A stretch of DNA of 64,000 nucleotides, taken from the NCBI GenBank assembly GCA_050084515.1, contig CM114272.1:57722001-57786000 (forward strand), written 5' to 3'. This DNA is from Blasia pusilla (lineage: Eukaryota > Marchantiophyta > Marchantiopsida > Blasiales). The notes under the pieces are model-generated. The model made no database searches. It was not told the origin of the DNA and was given only the letters and a program-made list of their open reading frames with translations. Shown here piece by piece: positions 33,662 to 46,700 of this stretch (within the stretch, counting starts at the first letter, position 1; every line of letters begins with the position of its first letter). The position numbers and the translations under genes are program-made.

Positions 33662-34522
33662 ATGGGAGGGGCGTACTGGCTGCTGAAGACGGAGCCCGAC
33701 TGCTGGTCATGGGACCAGCAGAGCGCCAACTCGGGCCTGTCTGTGTGGGATGGGGTGAGGAATCCGCAGGCACAGAAGCTCATGAAAAGCATGAATGAGG
33801 GAGATCTCTGCTTCTTCTACCACACGGGGAAGCTGAAGGAAGTGGCGGGCATTTGTCGAGTGGTGAAGGAGTTCTACCCCGACCCAACTGATGATTCAGG
33901 AAAATGGGGAGCGGTGGATGTGAAGGAGATCGTACCTCTGCAGAAGCCTGTGACACTGACCCAGATGAAGGAGGACGAGCTCATCCAGGGCTTCCAGATG
34001 CTAAGACAGCCCAGGCTGTCGGTGGTGCCGGTTGGGGAGAAGATCTGGGAGAGGGTGTGTGAGCTGGGGGAGGTGGTCCCAGCTCCGCTGCTTCCATCTC
34101 ATGGTACATCAGGAGAGAAGGCCCAAACTGCAAGGTCTGACAATGCCAAGCAGCAGCAGAAGAAATCTACAAAGGTGGCAAGACCACCCAGTTCAAGAAG
34201 AGGTGCCACTGAGGAGGAGGACCAGAAGGAGGAGGAGCAGGAAGAGGAGGATCGAAAGAAATCCAAGAAGGTGGAAAAGAAAACCTCTCCAAAATCAGGC
34301 GTTTCTGAGAAGGAGAATCAGAGGCGGAAACCCTCCTCGAGAGCAGTCATTGTACCTGACGATGACGAGAGTCTGAAATATAATCCATCACCCAAAACTG
34401 GAAGAGTGGAACTGGTGAATGGAGCAGAAAACTCCAAGCAGCGAGTTCAGCTCACTAAGAGCGTTCTAGAGACGCCTACTAGTACTTCGAAACAGCGGAA
34501 GAGGAAGAAGAGTGCTTCATGA
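33662..34522 (+). CDS. EVE-domain protein (THYN1-like)
   Basis: The frame encodes 286 residues from the methionine at 33,662 (MGGAYWLLKTEPD). Methionines at 33,629 and 33,569 lie in the same frame, but the family normally begins at YWLLK. Residues 1 to about 150 form an EVE domain: WLLKTEPDCWSWD, WDGVRNPQAQKLMKSMNEGDLCFFYH, ICRVVKEFYPDP, GAVDVKEIVPL and a FQMLRQPRLSVVPV stretch. EVE domains belong to the PUA-like fold, and several bind modified cytosine; eukaryotic THYN1 is nuclear. The remaining 130 or so residues are a Lys/Glu-rich low-complexity tail with KKSKKVEKK-like clusters, a likely nuclear localisation region and longer than in typical family members. There are no introns and no disabling mutations, which sets this gene apart from everything else in the window. 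An expressed retrocopy cannot be excluded. Confidence 0.88.
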   Translation: MGGAYWLLKTEPDCWSWDQQSANSGLSVWDGVRNPQAQKLMKSMNEGDLCFFYHTGKLKEVAGICRVVKEFYPDPTDDSGKWGAVDVKEIVPLQKPVTLTQMKEDELIQGFQMLRQPRLSVVPVGEKIWERVCELGEVVPAPLLPSHGTSGEKAQTARSDNAKQQQKKSTKVARPPSSRRGATEEEDQKEEEQEEEDRKKSKKVEKKTSPKSGVSEKENQRRKPSSRAVIVPDDDESLKYNPSPKTGRVELVNGAENSKQRVQLTKSVLETPTSTSKQRKRKKSAS

Positions 34523-34740
34523 ACAGGTGGGCGTCTCACAAGTACACAAAATTGCAGCGTTGGGCACCTCGTTATCCCAAACCACTGCAACCAAGGATAC
34601 CTAGGGTTGCGCGGTCCAACAATTTCTCATTTTCAAGAATCCCAGTAGATCAGAGAGTTGAGTCAGCCATATAAATCCCAAATCCTTTTTTGTGGACCAA
34701 AGCAGCAATGAGGAATTATTCCAATTCTCATCCATCTGTC
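34523..34740. other. 3' flank of the EVE gene
   Basis: Presumed 3' untranslated or intergenic sequence. No clear AATAAA signal stands out immediately after the stop. Confidence 0.4.
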
Positions 34741-34744
34741 TGTG

Positions 34745-34925
34745 TTAACAGCTTTATTGCCCACGGCGGTGTATGTGTTTGAGAAGCAGATAATGGCATT
34801 CACCCACAGGTACAATTTCTTGCTCAGGTCTCATCCACACCTTTGTGCATCTCACCAGCTTCATTGCCCACAGCTGTGTGTCTGTGTGTGTGAAGCAGGT
34901 CATGTCACTCACCCACAGGTATGTG
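34745..34925 (+). repeat. Two-copy tandem repeat, about 108-bp period
   Basis: The units share CAGCTT(T/C)ATTGCCCAC, GTGT(A/C)TGTGT, GAAGCAG and CACTCACCCACAGGTA. The second unit begins about 108 bp after the first. It is non-coding as far as I can tell. Confidence 0.75.
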
Positions 34926-35699
34926 GCAAGCAGGAAGGTTTTGGAGATTAGCAGGCGGAACCTAATGTCACACCATGCTTCAGTAGCTTCCGGCATTCTA
35001 CAGTCTTGTTGAGGAGAAGGTAAATTTTCATGTACACCACTGCTTCGTGGATTCAGGCAGCAGTGAGGATTTTCTCAGGTGAAGTTTTCACCTCCCGAAC
35101 ACTCAGATTCACCTTAGGTAGACTCGTTGGCAGCAGGGTAATCCTGTAGTGATTGCTTGCGGATTACCAGGCTGGCAAATCGTTGTGGTCAGGTTTACAG
35201 TTGACGACAACTTCATCTATAATCCGGGTCAGTTTGTGAGATACTTACTCGAGTAGCAGCTACAATGTATGGTGTGATAATTTTACATATACAAGGGAAT
35301 CCTTCTCTTTTCGTTTGCCTTACACTTCTGTCCTCCTCGCATCCCAGAGGCACTGCTGCATGACCTTCCTCTGAAGGCCTTTGCACTCCTGCTTGTTCCC
35401 ATGTCACCACCACAGGAACTCCTCTGCTCATTCACCCTTCGGACGATGCTTGTTAATGCCCTGTCAATGCCCTGTCAATGGGATGGTGTCCCGTTTCCAG
35501 TTTCCAGCCATTTAAGTCCCAGGCACTGTCCACAGTTCATGGCTTGCCCAATGAGTCTACCACAGTCATGAACATTGAGACGAGGCTAATGGAGCGAATC
35601 TGGAGCAACGTGCACGTAGTCGTAGAGTCTTATCGGTCGATGCAATCGTGGGGGGAGGGCAAATCCACTAGTGGAGAAACTGGAATGAAAATGGAGGAG

Positions 35700-36235
35700 C
35701 AAATTGGACAGTCGGCAGGCAGATCAATCCGTTCTAGTTATTTTCATTGTCAAATCTTACGGGTGCTGCTGGAAATTATCGTTGCTTCGGGCAGAGCAAC
35801 CCAATCTAGTTATATTCATTGTGAAATCTCATGAGTACTGCTGCGATACACCGATGCTTTACACTTCACATGATCTAGCAGTAAAGAACTAACAGTGTCC
35901 ATGGAGGAATATTCTGTGCGGTTGGACTACAGAGCAGACCACCGGATGCGTATCTAGTGCGAAAATCTCATAGGTGCTGCTGCAATACATTGTCTAGAAT
36001 CCATTTCAATCGATCAAGCAGTAGTAGAGAAATTATCGTGTGTATCCATAAACATTGTGCTCAGTTGGGCGGTGACAAATCAATCCACTCTGGGTACAAT
36101 TACTGCCTGCAATACATGCATGGTCTAGTATCTACCGAAATCGATCGAGCAGTAACAGAGAAAACAATCGTGTGCATCCAGAAACTTTGTGATCTGTTGG
36201 GCAGTGAGAAATCAATCCACTCTATGTACACTTAA
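35700..36235 (+). repeat. Degenerate tandem repeat downstream of the EVE gene
   Basis: Repeating elements include ATTGT(C/G)AAATCT, GGTGCTGCTG, ATCGATC(A/G)AGCAGTA, AATCGTGTG and GCAGTGA(G/C)AAATCAATCCACTCT. At least four partial units can be traced, some about 75 and some about 140-160 bp apart. Short open frames here reflect the repeat and not a gene. Confidence 0.65.
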
Positions 36236-36239
36236 TAAC

Positions 36240-39200
36240 TAGACCTCATGCAGACTGCGTGAATCCTCCACATTTCAGGACTATCCGTTGTTCTTGTGAG
36301 ACCATGTCCCGTCCTAACCCTGTTCACAAGATATCTCAAAATGGAAGTGGTGATTGGTTGTGCAACTCATGCGAAGATCCACTCTGTAAACAGCTCTATC
36401 TACAGATCTGCCCCGAGCCAAACTTTTCATGAGATTCGGGACCTTAATTCTGTTCCCATCGGAATGCCCATGAGCAAACTGTTCGCGCCCAATTATCATT
36501 CACGAAATATCGACTACGATAACTTGAAGTTAATGGCCATGTGCTCACGAGAAGATGTGCAGCGAGCAAGTCTCCAATGAACTTGCGAATTAGGGTCTTA
36601 TCTCATGATGGGATTTATCCTACCACCTCGGATAATATCCTAAAAACAAACTTCAAAAGAGGGCAAAGAAAGTAAAAACATCTCAAAAGAGGAATCGAAA
36701 ATTGTATAATGGGATGAAAAAGAAATTGTCAATTAGCTAATGCAAACACCAACTCGGCAAGCTACATGATTGATACCCTACAACAAATTTGACAAGAATA
36801 CTAGTGTTTGGTTGGGCGTAAAAGGATGACGAGGAGAGTGACCCTCCACCATCTTCGCACGACATATCAATGCCAAGGCTTGTGCGACTTGTAAGGCCAT
36901 TGAGATGCATTTCCGAAAATAAGTATCGACTACAGAGAGAGAAGGACTATGAGAAGGGGCAAGGGGATGATTCCCGAGGGAGTGGTGAGCACATATACCT
37001 CGGTAGCCCCGAAATTAGTAAAAGCGGTAGGTTTGCTGCTGGAGTTGTAGAAATTTAGTGGGGTTGCTACATTCCTTGCGCCATCTCCAATCACTAAGAA
37101 TTTTGTTTCCGTAGTTCCGTGCGAGGCGGGGGCCATAGGTATGATGGTTGTGAATGGGCAAGTAGACAAGCTACTTGTAAAACTTGAAATGGTTTGAGAA
37201 TTTCCGAAAAGAGGGCGGTTTCAACGAGAGGGCCATTTCTTGGGTCGTGTGCCACCACGAGACACAACTCCATGGGATAAGGCCCTTAGACAATCCTCAT
37301 CAAAGTCGTGTGTTAGGTAGGGTAACCTTTGGGTCGTAATGATTGGGAGTCGGGGATGAAGTAGGGACATATCTTGTTTTAACCATATACACTGGAATAT
37401 TAGGGCGAAAAAGAAAGAATCGTGTCTTGACAACCTGCGCCATGCTTATGGGTGGCATAAGTTTTTGTCAGAGTCCCATTTGCTCCTTCATCTTACACCT
37501 TTAGATTATATTAATCCGGGACAATAAGAGAAGTTCTCACAACTTTAGTACCCATGAGACTACCCCTCTAAGAGGAAAGATCATGAGAGTAGCTTAGCTA
37601 GAATGTGTGGACATTGGTAGGAAGTCGGTGGCTTTTATATATGTAAGTCAAAACACATGGCAGGTTTTTTGGCTTCAAACTATACAACTAGTAGGGTTTC
37701 AGGGTGGCAAAAACTAGCAGAGGGTCGAGGAGGGGGATGTCAATTATGTGGAGTTGTCGAGTTGGGAGGTGGGAAGGTGGGGCCGAGGGATCTAGGCAAC
37801 TCAATTTCTTAGGGACTTCGGCTTCACAAGGGTAGAGATTTGAATCCAGAGCGGGAATTCAGAAGTTGTTGAGAAATCTTTGAAAGGTAGTCTTCCTTAG
37901 CCGGTGATTTTCTCTCATCCTCTAAACTAGTTGTTACTTGTGCCATGTACAATTTATGATGATTGTTACCACTACACCCTTTTCTTTTAAATTAGCTAGA
38001 TTGGTGTCATGCGCCTACTTCCTTAAATGATAGTCTTATGTGTTGCGAAAGCTTATGTTGAGTAGGTCATGTCCTCATTATTGATCTTGCCCAAACACAC
38101 TCTTATTAGTTATGGGTTTGTTCAACCAGCCTTGAACTCCCCAAGTCTTGATCTCGAGTTATCTTTCAAGCTCAACCAATCTCGACGGGGTCAGATATCA
38201 ACCTAACCCCTCGCTCCTCAACATAGGCAAATTCTTCAAGACTTGGGACACACTTCTTTGATAATCTAGGAATCTAAGACGGCGCTTGTGGGCTTGGTGG
38301 TTTCAATTGCTCAATGGACCTTGAAAAAGTCCCTAACATGAACTCAATATTTGAGTTACAAATCAAGGTTTAAGATTGGTGTCCATAACTAGCCTACTTG
38401 GACTTAGCTTAGTATCAAAACACCAAAGCCAATCTCTCAATCCATATCGTGCTTTCAATTCACCCCCCATGGTTCCTAATGTGGGGGGTGAAGTTCAAGT
38501 TCCAAATATCCTTGGGGATCCTCCCTATTATATATAGTTCAAGAGATTCCCACCTCTTCCCTACTTTTAGGAAAGTCCTTTTGGGTCAATTCTTGTGGTC
38601 CTCAACCTAAATGTCATTCCAATAGTTTAGGGATGGTTTTAGATCTCTACTCATGCATTTGTTTGGATTTTTTATGTGTTGGATTTTTCTTCTAATAATC
38701 TTTCCAACGCCACCGTTTAGGTTCATTCCAACCACATCTTGGGTCTAGCCAATATGACCTCAAGCATGAAGAATCCCCAAACACTGAGTTAAGTTCCAAG
38801 CCTACTTGCAACCCCCTTAGCATCCAAATCTTGTGGGACTTGATCTATTCTCAAGTTTAGCTTAATATTTGGTCTTTTCCTACTAGGTCATGACCCCCCC
38901 CCATGATGACTTGCGTCACACTTCTACAACTCATATCTCACTCGTGAGATTTTGATGCCCTTCTATCCTAGTGTGAGCCCACTTGAGTTTTGATGTTTCG
39001 TGTTGGTGCGAGTTTGGTTTTAAGGGTTGTGACAATAGGACTCAATATTAGATGAGACATTTGTCACAATAAGAGGTCACCCTTGAGGACACGTGTCAAG
39101 CTTGAAGGCTCTTGTTGATGAGAGGGATGTTGGGCATTAAAATATAGAAAGATTTCTCATGAGTCTCCACTCTCAACTTGCTCTCATAGCAAATTGCATT

Positions 39201-42200
39201 GCCTTATCTCACATTCTCAAATTATCAATTTGTCATGCTTGGAAAGTTAATAATTTCCCAAGTATGAACTTGTACAACATTTTAGGCACAAGAGCATATG
39301 ACGTGGAATGATGGCGAGTCTAACGACTTAGATCATGACACGTGTTAATAATTTATTAGAGAAATCATGAGTCATATTTATCCAAAAAAATTTAAACAAT
39401 GACTATATTTTCATCTGTATGACTGAGCTTTAAAATGTGTCTTAGAAATATTCATCTTTTTTTTTTCGAAATAAATGTGAATGGTTATATATGACTTTCC
39501 CTTATATGATTTACCTCTTGTAGATGATTGCATATTCTTTATGACTTGAGTTATTATTGTGTATAATTGTTTATTTTATCACTATGCCTTGAGTATATGG
39601 CTCTAGGTTACACTAATATGGCAAGGACACATGAATATGACTAAGAACATTACTTTTAAATGACTTTTGATTACACTGAATGACTAGATGCTGGTTTGAT
39701 ATGACTTGAATAAATGAGTACATCTTTTTTTATGACTAGAGTTTTACTTCTTGATATGACTCTTTGTTTTTTCAAAATGACTAATATCATATGTATGACA
39801 AGATTATATGACTGTAGGATTTATGTATTCACAAATATACCTACGTTCCGAGGATGCCCTAATCCAAAAACACATGCATGCACATCTTCCTTCCATACTA
39901 AAAATCTTCAATCATGGTACGGTAGAATTATACTTGTACTGAAGTAGAGAGTATGTTACTATGTGTGCGACATACCCAAAAAAGGCATATATAGAAACTC
40001 ATAGGTCAAGCAACAATGCCTCTCTAGGGAGGAGATAGTAAAGTGGACTACTTTCTTCTTGGAATATCTTCTTCCTTCTCATGCCTTGAGAGTGAAGGAT
40101 ATTTGTCAATGTTGATGATAACCCTTTGTCATGTGAAAACCTTGTACGTTATATCCAATCCTTTAGTGCCCACTAAGATGATAATGCCTAGTGCGAGCCT
40201 GTAGAAGGTTGATACAAGAGATTCCATCAACAATGGGAGAAGGATTTCTATATTTCAACTGTTGCCACCCAAACTCTAGAGAAGGGCGACATATACGTGT
40301 CTATAACTCGACATCATACCTACCATTTAATCTCCCCTTCCGCTATTTTTTCCACTTTCTTTTGATGTAGGAACTCCGTTGTGTACCGTCTTTTAAGATA
40401 GATCGGTGAGATCTAGTAGAGCGCCTTTGACTCATTGAAATGACTAGGGATGCATTTTTGTTGGATCTGATTTGGATTGTAGCTCATGTGAAATATTTTA
40501 GTCATTGAATAAGTTTTTACTATGATCAGATGGTTGATAACAGTAGGTCTCATGCAAGAAGGAAATGGTTCCCTTCCCTACAGAGTGTAACAGTTTCTTT
40601 CGCTCTTACAATTCATTGATAAAATAAGCAAAAAAAAAGGAAAGAGCTACATCTTTTAGATCAGAAACTCCTATCTATTGTCTAAATACACTAAACGCAT
40701 TGAGACCTCTATTGACATTTCTTAATCAAAACAAAAAGAAAGTTTAGTATCTTCATACAAGCAAAAAATTACTACATGTAATCAATAGTAAAATTTATGA
40801 TGGATCCACGATTACAAAGAGATAACAATAGAACATTTCGTAGTGTAATTAACTCCTACACCTATACATAGAGGACTTAATTTCTAATAATAGCCAATGA
40901 TTTCTTCAAATTTACTTCAGGACAAAGTAGTGAACTTTGGCCTAAAGTATCACCCAAAGTGTATTGGGATGGTATGTCAGCCTCGTTTGACTATCATAAC
41001 TTATGATCCAAGAACGCAAGTTGGAAAAACTTCAGATCCACTTGCACCAACTCAAGTGGGATGTCATTCCTATGGAATTTGTCAACACCACTCAAACCCG
41101 ATACAACACCACAACCCAAAATTAACTTGCTGAGTTTGGGCTTGGTGAGTTGAATATTGTCTCCTACACGAATCACGAAAACTTTGAGCTCCAATGTCGA
41201 AATTGCACACCATTTCTTCGATAGCATGCATGACTTTCACAGCTACAATGTAGTCAAACTAGCTTCTTCATCTGACCTTCCATCTAAAACAAGTGGTAAC
41301 TGTCATGCAACTTGCACCCTCCACTCCTACATAAACTTGGTTGCGCTTATACATTTATTTCTTCCACAAAAAATCACAAACCTCTCAGAAGAGTAATAGC
41401 GCTCCCACACGTCACTCTATTGTGCAAAAAACCTAACAACGATGAATATCAATGAGAAACTCTTGCTCATTTGTATTCCTTGTTTCCCGTGAGCACTCCT
41501 ATGAGCCGCCGAATGGGAAACACATTCCCCAAACTGCACAAATAGGAAGATACCAACGAGCTTCCGCATTGTAGAGCTTTCAATCTTGCAATTTTCTCTT
41601 TGTAAATCAAGATCTCTCACAATATGCAAACAAATCCATCTCTCTCTCATGCCAAACCAAATCCACTTTTCTAATGAGAGGCTTATGTTACTCACAAGTC
41701 AAGGAGGACCATAGCTCCGCCGCCTCATGACAAGAGGTTCAACAAAAAAAGAAGGAGCTCCAAAACTCTTTGTCCTTAGATATACCCCCTTTCCCCTCCC
41801 AAGCTCTCTCCATGATAGCTTATGTTTGTAAGTCACCTCCTTGGCTTTTGACCTATTATAGGCATCAAGGGAAATTTTCTAAAGTGGAAAGTCAACTCTG
41901 CTAATAACATTAATTTTCCCAAAGTTTCTCCATATAGTTTTAAATGAGCCAAAAAAAGGGGAAACCTGATCGCTCAGGTTATCCAAGGCCTTACCATGTC
42001 ATTCTCAACCTCTTGAGGTTACCCTCCAATATCCTTGAAGGCACTCTACTATAAAGTTATCAATCCATCCTAAAAAGCATGACAAGTTCCATGGTCCAAA
42101 GAAACAAATGTTGTCCTCATAGGTGCACTTTCGAGTGTCAAAAATCATTTGCACGATTTTTTTTTTCTATTTGTTGTGTGATTTGGTTTTTTTTCTTGCG

Positions 42201-42280
42201 TTCCCTATGAAAATTGAGGTTTTTCATTAATCTACATTGTATCTGGAATGTATATTGTCTTGTTGCATAGCTATAAACCA
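36240..42280. other. AT-rich repeat debris without a supported gene
   Basis: The region is stop-rich on both strands. It contains the second copy of the LTR-like repeat (about 37,960-39,035, end GGGTTGTGACA), an inverted piece of the 27.6-kb repeat (40,385-40,440), and a direct copy of it (41,935-42,095). The stretch 39,350-39,960 is very A+T-rich with many ATGACT words. No protein domain was recognised. Confidence 0.5.
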
Positions 42281-42639
42281 CATCACAATCAAAAGGAATA
42301 GAGAATTTCTATAGAGCACGGGTTTTCAATGAAGGAGAAAGAGTTTGTTTGTACCACAAAAGAGAGAAGTGAGAGCAATGAAAATGAATTCCAAACACAA
42401 AATGGATTCATCATCATTATGGTAATGGAAATGTAACAATTCACGCAAAGAAATTTGATGCAGAGTTTGGACAAGGGAGTGTTTGGTTGGAAGGAAGAAA
42501 TGTATCTTGGATGATGGAGAGGAGAGGATGAGATGAATCCTTGCACCGTTGAGTGTTCTTTACATGTACGCAAATCTATGTGCAATGTTGCGCAGAAAAA
42601 TAGATTACACTCCAAGAGCTTCTCGAGATCATAGCTATC

Positions 42640-43323
42640 CAGTAGACTCAATTGGAAATCCATATGGATAAATAAAAAATTTTGAACGTCGAACACCCGT
42701 CTGATCTACAAACATCATGGAATTCAATTCCATTCAACAACTCCCTAAACTCCTCTACCAAGGGGCCCAAGAATATGTTGATATTTTCTCCATTCACACT
42801 CTCCTTGCCAGATATGATAAGAGCCAACATGACCAAAAAACTTATTGATTTGAAGCCAAGGTGGCAAATTGGAATTAAGCAATAGGATTGGCCATGTTGA
42901 CCATGACCTAGCCTTATCAGAGTATGAATTGACACCGTCAAATGCCAAACCAAACCTACAATTCCTACTCTCTACAACAAAGTTTGGGTACAAACAAAGA
43001 ATATGATTCCAAGCCTTGTTGTCTCATACATGCCTCACCATGCCCATCCTTTCTCTTGTTTTTAGAAGACCAACTCAGTAACTCTGACAAAGCCCTACAC
43101 CTATACATTCGCCGCATCTTAGGGATTATAGGGAAGTGTCTCAATACCTTGTTTGGTACTAAAGACTCCCCGACTTACTTGGACCTAGCATTCCCACACT
43201 TTGGGAAATTTTCTACACCTTCCAATTCCCCTCGAAATAGAACACACCCTTTAGGGCACGCATGTATAGAGTTGTAGATCAAACCAAGTTTACTAATGAT
43301 TTTATTTGCTGCATAGTATGATG
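42640..43323 (-). pseudogene. CACTA transposase (TNP2-type), downstream part
   Basis: Read leftward from A5, the sequence gives YYAANKIISKLGL, then IHACPKGCVLFRGELEGVENFPKCGNARSK, the Cys-rich segment typical of TNP2 proteins of plant CACTA (En/Spm) elements. Further on comes ESRNCRFGLAFDGVNSYS...WSTWPILLLNSNLPPWL, also diagnostic, then SGKESVNGENINIFLGPLVEEFRELLNGIEFHDV. Frameshifts and stops show decay. The upstream part of the same gene lies on the far side of A5 (55,799-56,480): the two parts join at the codons PPSYY. Confidence 0.87.
43315..43323 (+). repeat. Target-site duplication, left of A5
   Basis: AGTATGATG is repeated exactly at 55,790-55,798. One more G (43,324 and 55,799) also matches, so the duplication is 9 or 10 bp. 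The sequence encodes the PSYY codons of the interrupted CACTA gene on the minus strand. Confidence 0.95.
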
Positions 43324-43385
43324 GAGGTGCGGTAAGAGGAGAGGAAGAGAGCATGAGAGGAGAGAGGAAGAGAGGAGAGAGGAGA
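43324..43385 (+). repeat. Element A terminal inverted repeat, T side (A5)
   Basis: It starts GAGGTGCGGTAAGAGG and continues in GAGAGG/AAGAGAGG repeats up to about 43,390. The GA-rich repeats at both termini are the natural candidates for subterminal transposase binding sites. Confidence 0.88.
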
Positions 43386-43740
43386 GAGGAAACTACCTTC
43401 AACCGAAATAGATACTTTTTTTTAAGAGAGTTTCCGTTGGGTTGAAGAGAGGAAACTTTTTGTTTGAATTTTTTTGCACTTTTTTTTTCATATATTAAGT
43501 AGTCCCACAGTTTTTTTTTCCTCTTCCATATTTTGGCAACCCCTCTGAGTCCGACGAGTTGCAAATTGCACAAAATTTAGAAAACTGAAAAATTAGTGGA
43601 ATCATAAGTGTGGAACCAATCACTTTTTCCATCCAAGGTCTGGAAAAAATCTATCATTTGCCCCGGGCTGAATAGAGTTCAAGCTCAAAGTGAAGGTTCA
43701 GGAAAAATAAAAGTACAATCTAAAACCTCATTTTGCATCC

Positions 43741-46700
43741 TCAAAGTGGTTTGTTTAAAATACTTCGCACTTCTTTGAGGGACAGAATTGGTTGGTGGAT
43801 TCCTACTCCTACCTCCGACTCTCTTAAAACTACAAGCGACACATAGTACATGTGCTTACAAGGGAAATACCTTTTGCCACTTGTCTCTCTTTGGACAAAG
43901 TCATCACATGAACATGTGGGAAAGCAATAGATGTGCACCACATACACCCCTGTGACACTTGAATTTACAGTGTTGTTCCTGACCCAATACATCCTTCCTA
44001 TTCCATTGCCACTCAAGACATCTTTCATGGCGATGATCTCCATTTTTGCCTCCCGAGCTGATGCAATTCGCTTTGCTCTCTCCACCGTTGGCCTACACAT
44101 TATGTTTCTCTTCACCCCATTTCTAGACTCAAACAGAAATAATGGATTGAGATCATCCACCTTCTCCGGGTACATGTTGACATCAATCTTGGGTTGAATA
44201 CAAAATGCGAAGGTCTCTGTAATGCAAACATGCTCCGAACTTCCCCCGTCTACGAGTCTAAAACCGGCACTTTTAAGATTGTCCACTTCGTCTTGAGTGC
44301 AGTTCGTACCTGCGGCGATGGGCCAAATCGTGGGGGTATTCCCGGGAGCTCCAATGGCAGCCGGATAAGACTTCCGGAAAGCGCAAGATTCATTTGGGCA
44401 GAAGAAGTACTTCAATTGATCCCCGGTCCTCATGAAACGATCAAAGGTTTTGAGTCCCCAAAACCCAGGCAATGGTCGTCTAGTCCTTGTACAGTTCTTA
44501 TTTAGGAAAGTGCCGCATGCTCTCCTAATGCCATCAGATCCTGCCCTGCAGGTGGATCCACGTCCTGGGTTGCTCCAAGATATATGCCACCGTTTTAGGT
44601 TGCAATCCACCTCCATTACCGGAATCCCATATTGTTGAACCACCCCAGTGACAGGATGTTGCGAACTTCCAGCAACGGAGGGCTTTTGAAATAAAACATT
44701 CACTGATTTTGGAGAAGTAACTCCATCACGGATTTGGGACGGGTCCGGGGTCCCCGAATACCTGGGCGGCGTAATTTCCTCATCCAAATCAATCACCGGA
44801 TTCGTTCCTCGATGCTGCCTCTTCACCTACCTGAAGTCAAGATACTTATCTGGTCTCCACGAGTCTCACTCGGACTGCTCTACCACCATCTGTATGGGAC
44901 GTCTTGAAACCCGCCCACGAATATCCCCACCTATGTGTACGTCTTGCTCGAGTGGAGTTCCAGCTACGCACCGGTTGAAGGCTTCCACATACATTTTTTC
45001 ATCACCAGATCTCACAGCCGCCCTGACATAGAGCTCGTAGATCGACGGCCCCTTTCCTTTTGTTATACCTTTTGTGAGGAAGATATGGGATGCTGCAGAC
45101 TATAGCATTGCTCTTGCCTGGTCTTGTTGGCATGCCTCCACAAGTGAAATTCGTTGGCATGCTTGTGACGACCTCCAGGAGGAATGAACACTTTCTGCTC
45201 CACTTGTGTTGGGGCAGAGGGCATTTTCATGAACGTTCAATCCCTGCAACGACGGAAATGTTAGAAGGGAACAAACATAACTTAGGAGTCAAAGCAATAA
45301 GCGACCTGTCGGAACCAGACGGGTTGCAGGCCCGAGGCATCCCATGAACGACTCTGCGACCCGTTGGGTCCCGACGTGTTGTAACCTTAAACCCACCTAC
45401 TGCAACCTGTCGGAACCAGACGGGTTGCAAGGCCAAGGCATCCCATGAACGACTCTATGACCCGTCGGGTCTCGACGGGTTGCACACTCGGGTTGCACCA
45501 AAAATTTGGATGCAACCCGTCGGGTTGCACACTCGGCCAACCCGTCGGTTTCCGTCGGGTTGCACTCTCGGGAAACCCGTTGGTTTCTGTCGGGTTGCAC
45601 TCTCGGGCCACCCGTCGGTTTCCGTCGGGTTGCACACTCGGGCAACCCGTCGCATCCGACAGCTTGCTTGGTTTCTTGGGTTTGAAATCCATATAGTTCC
45701 CACGCTTCTCACCTTGAGCTACAACTTAACAAACAATTCTCAGCGTGAGCTTGACAAGACAAAATAGTGAACTCACCTGCCGCATGAAGTTTCCCCATTG
45801 TCTCATACGTACAGTCCACCAACTCAACCAAGAGCACAACTCTTTGTACTTTCCCTCAATCACATGCTTTCTCCACCACCCATGAAGTTCTTCCTGGCAT
45901 TCCATGGCCTGCTTCAAGGTTTTGCTGTCCTTGCAGCGTTGGAGTAGAGTGACATGCTCTGTCCTCTTATTCTCCTTGATGCAAGATTTGGCGTACCGGG
46001 TCACAGACTGCTACCAATGGAAAGCATCCGACCTTTCCCTCTCCGATTGAACCTCTCCACCCTAGAACACTTCCCGCATAGCAATCCACCCAGGTTGTGC
46101 ATTGTCTGCCATGAACCCATAAATTTCCGGAGGTGGCCTTTTGTTTTCCTTCACCACCTCCAATAAGAGTAACAAAGACATCTTCAAAGCGCCAACGTCT
46201 TACGCCTTTACTTCACAAACAAATATAGTTTTGAGTCCCTTCTCCACATGGTCATAAACGTGAGCACCCATCGTCAACCATCCATTCAGCACTCTGTAGC
46301 AAATATCAAAGCTTACCCAGCTCCCGTAAAGATCTTCCCCTTCCCTCATTCGATCTATAAGATCGAGGCCACTGACGGACACTGTTGACATTTTGAAGAC
46401 ATAGGCCCTAGATCCCTCGCCTCCTTGGCCCATGAACTGCCATCTCTGAATGAATGGAAATCTGGAGTTGGCCTTGATTCTGGCGATGGCATCCATTTCG
46501 GCCGTCTTTCCATCCAGAACTCGTATTTGACGCAGAAAATTCCGGAAGCATTCAGGATCAGCGAGAAATGCGAGATTTTCCCAGAGTTGTTTCTCCTAAA
46601 CCGCCGTGATCTCGCCCTGTCCAGGGATTCCAAGAAATTGTTCACAAATTTGTGATGCCGTTGTGAGCTTGATCACTCCGAGCTTTGAACCCGGAGAGTT

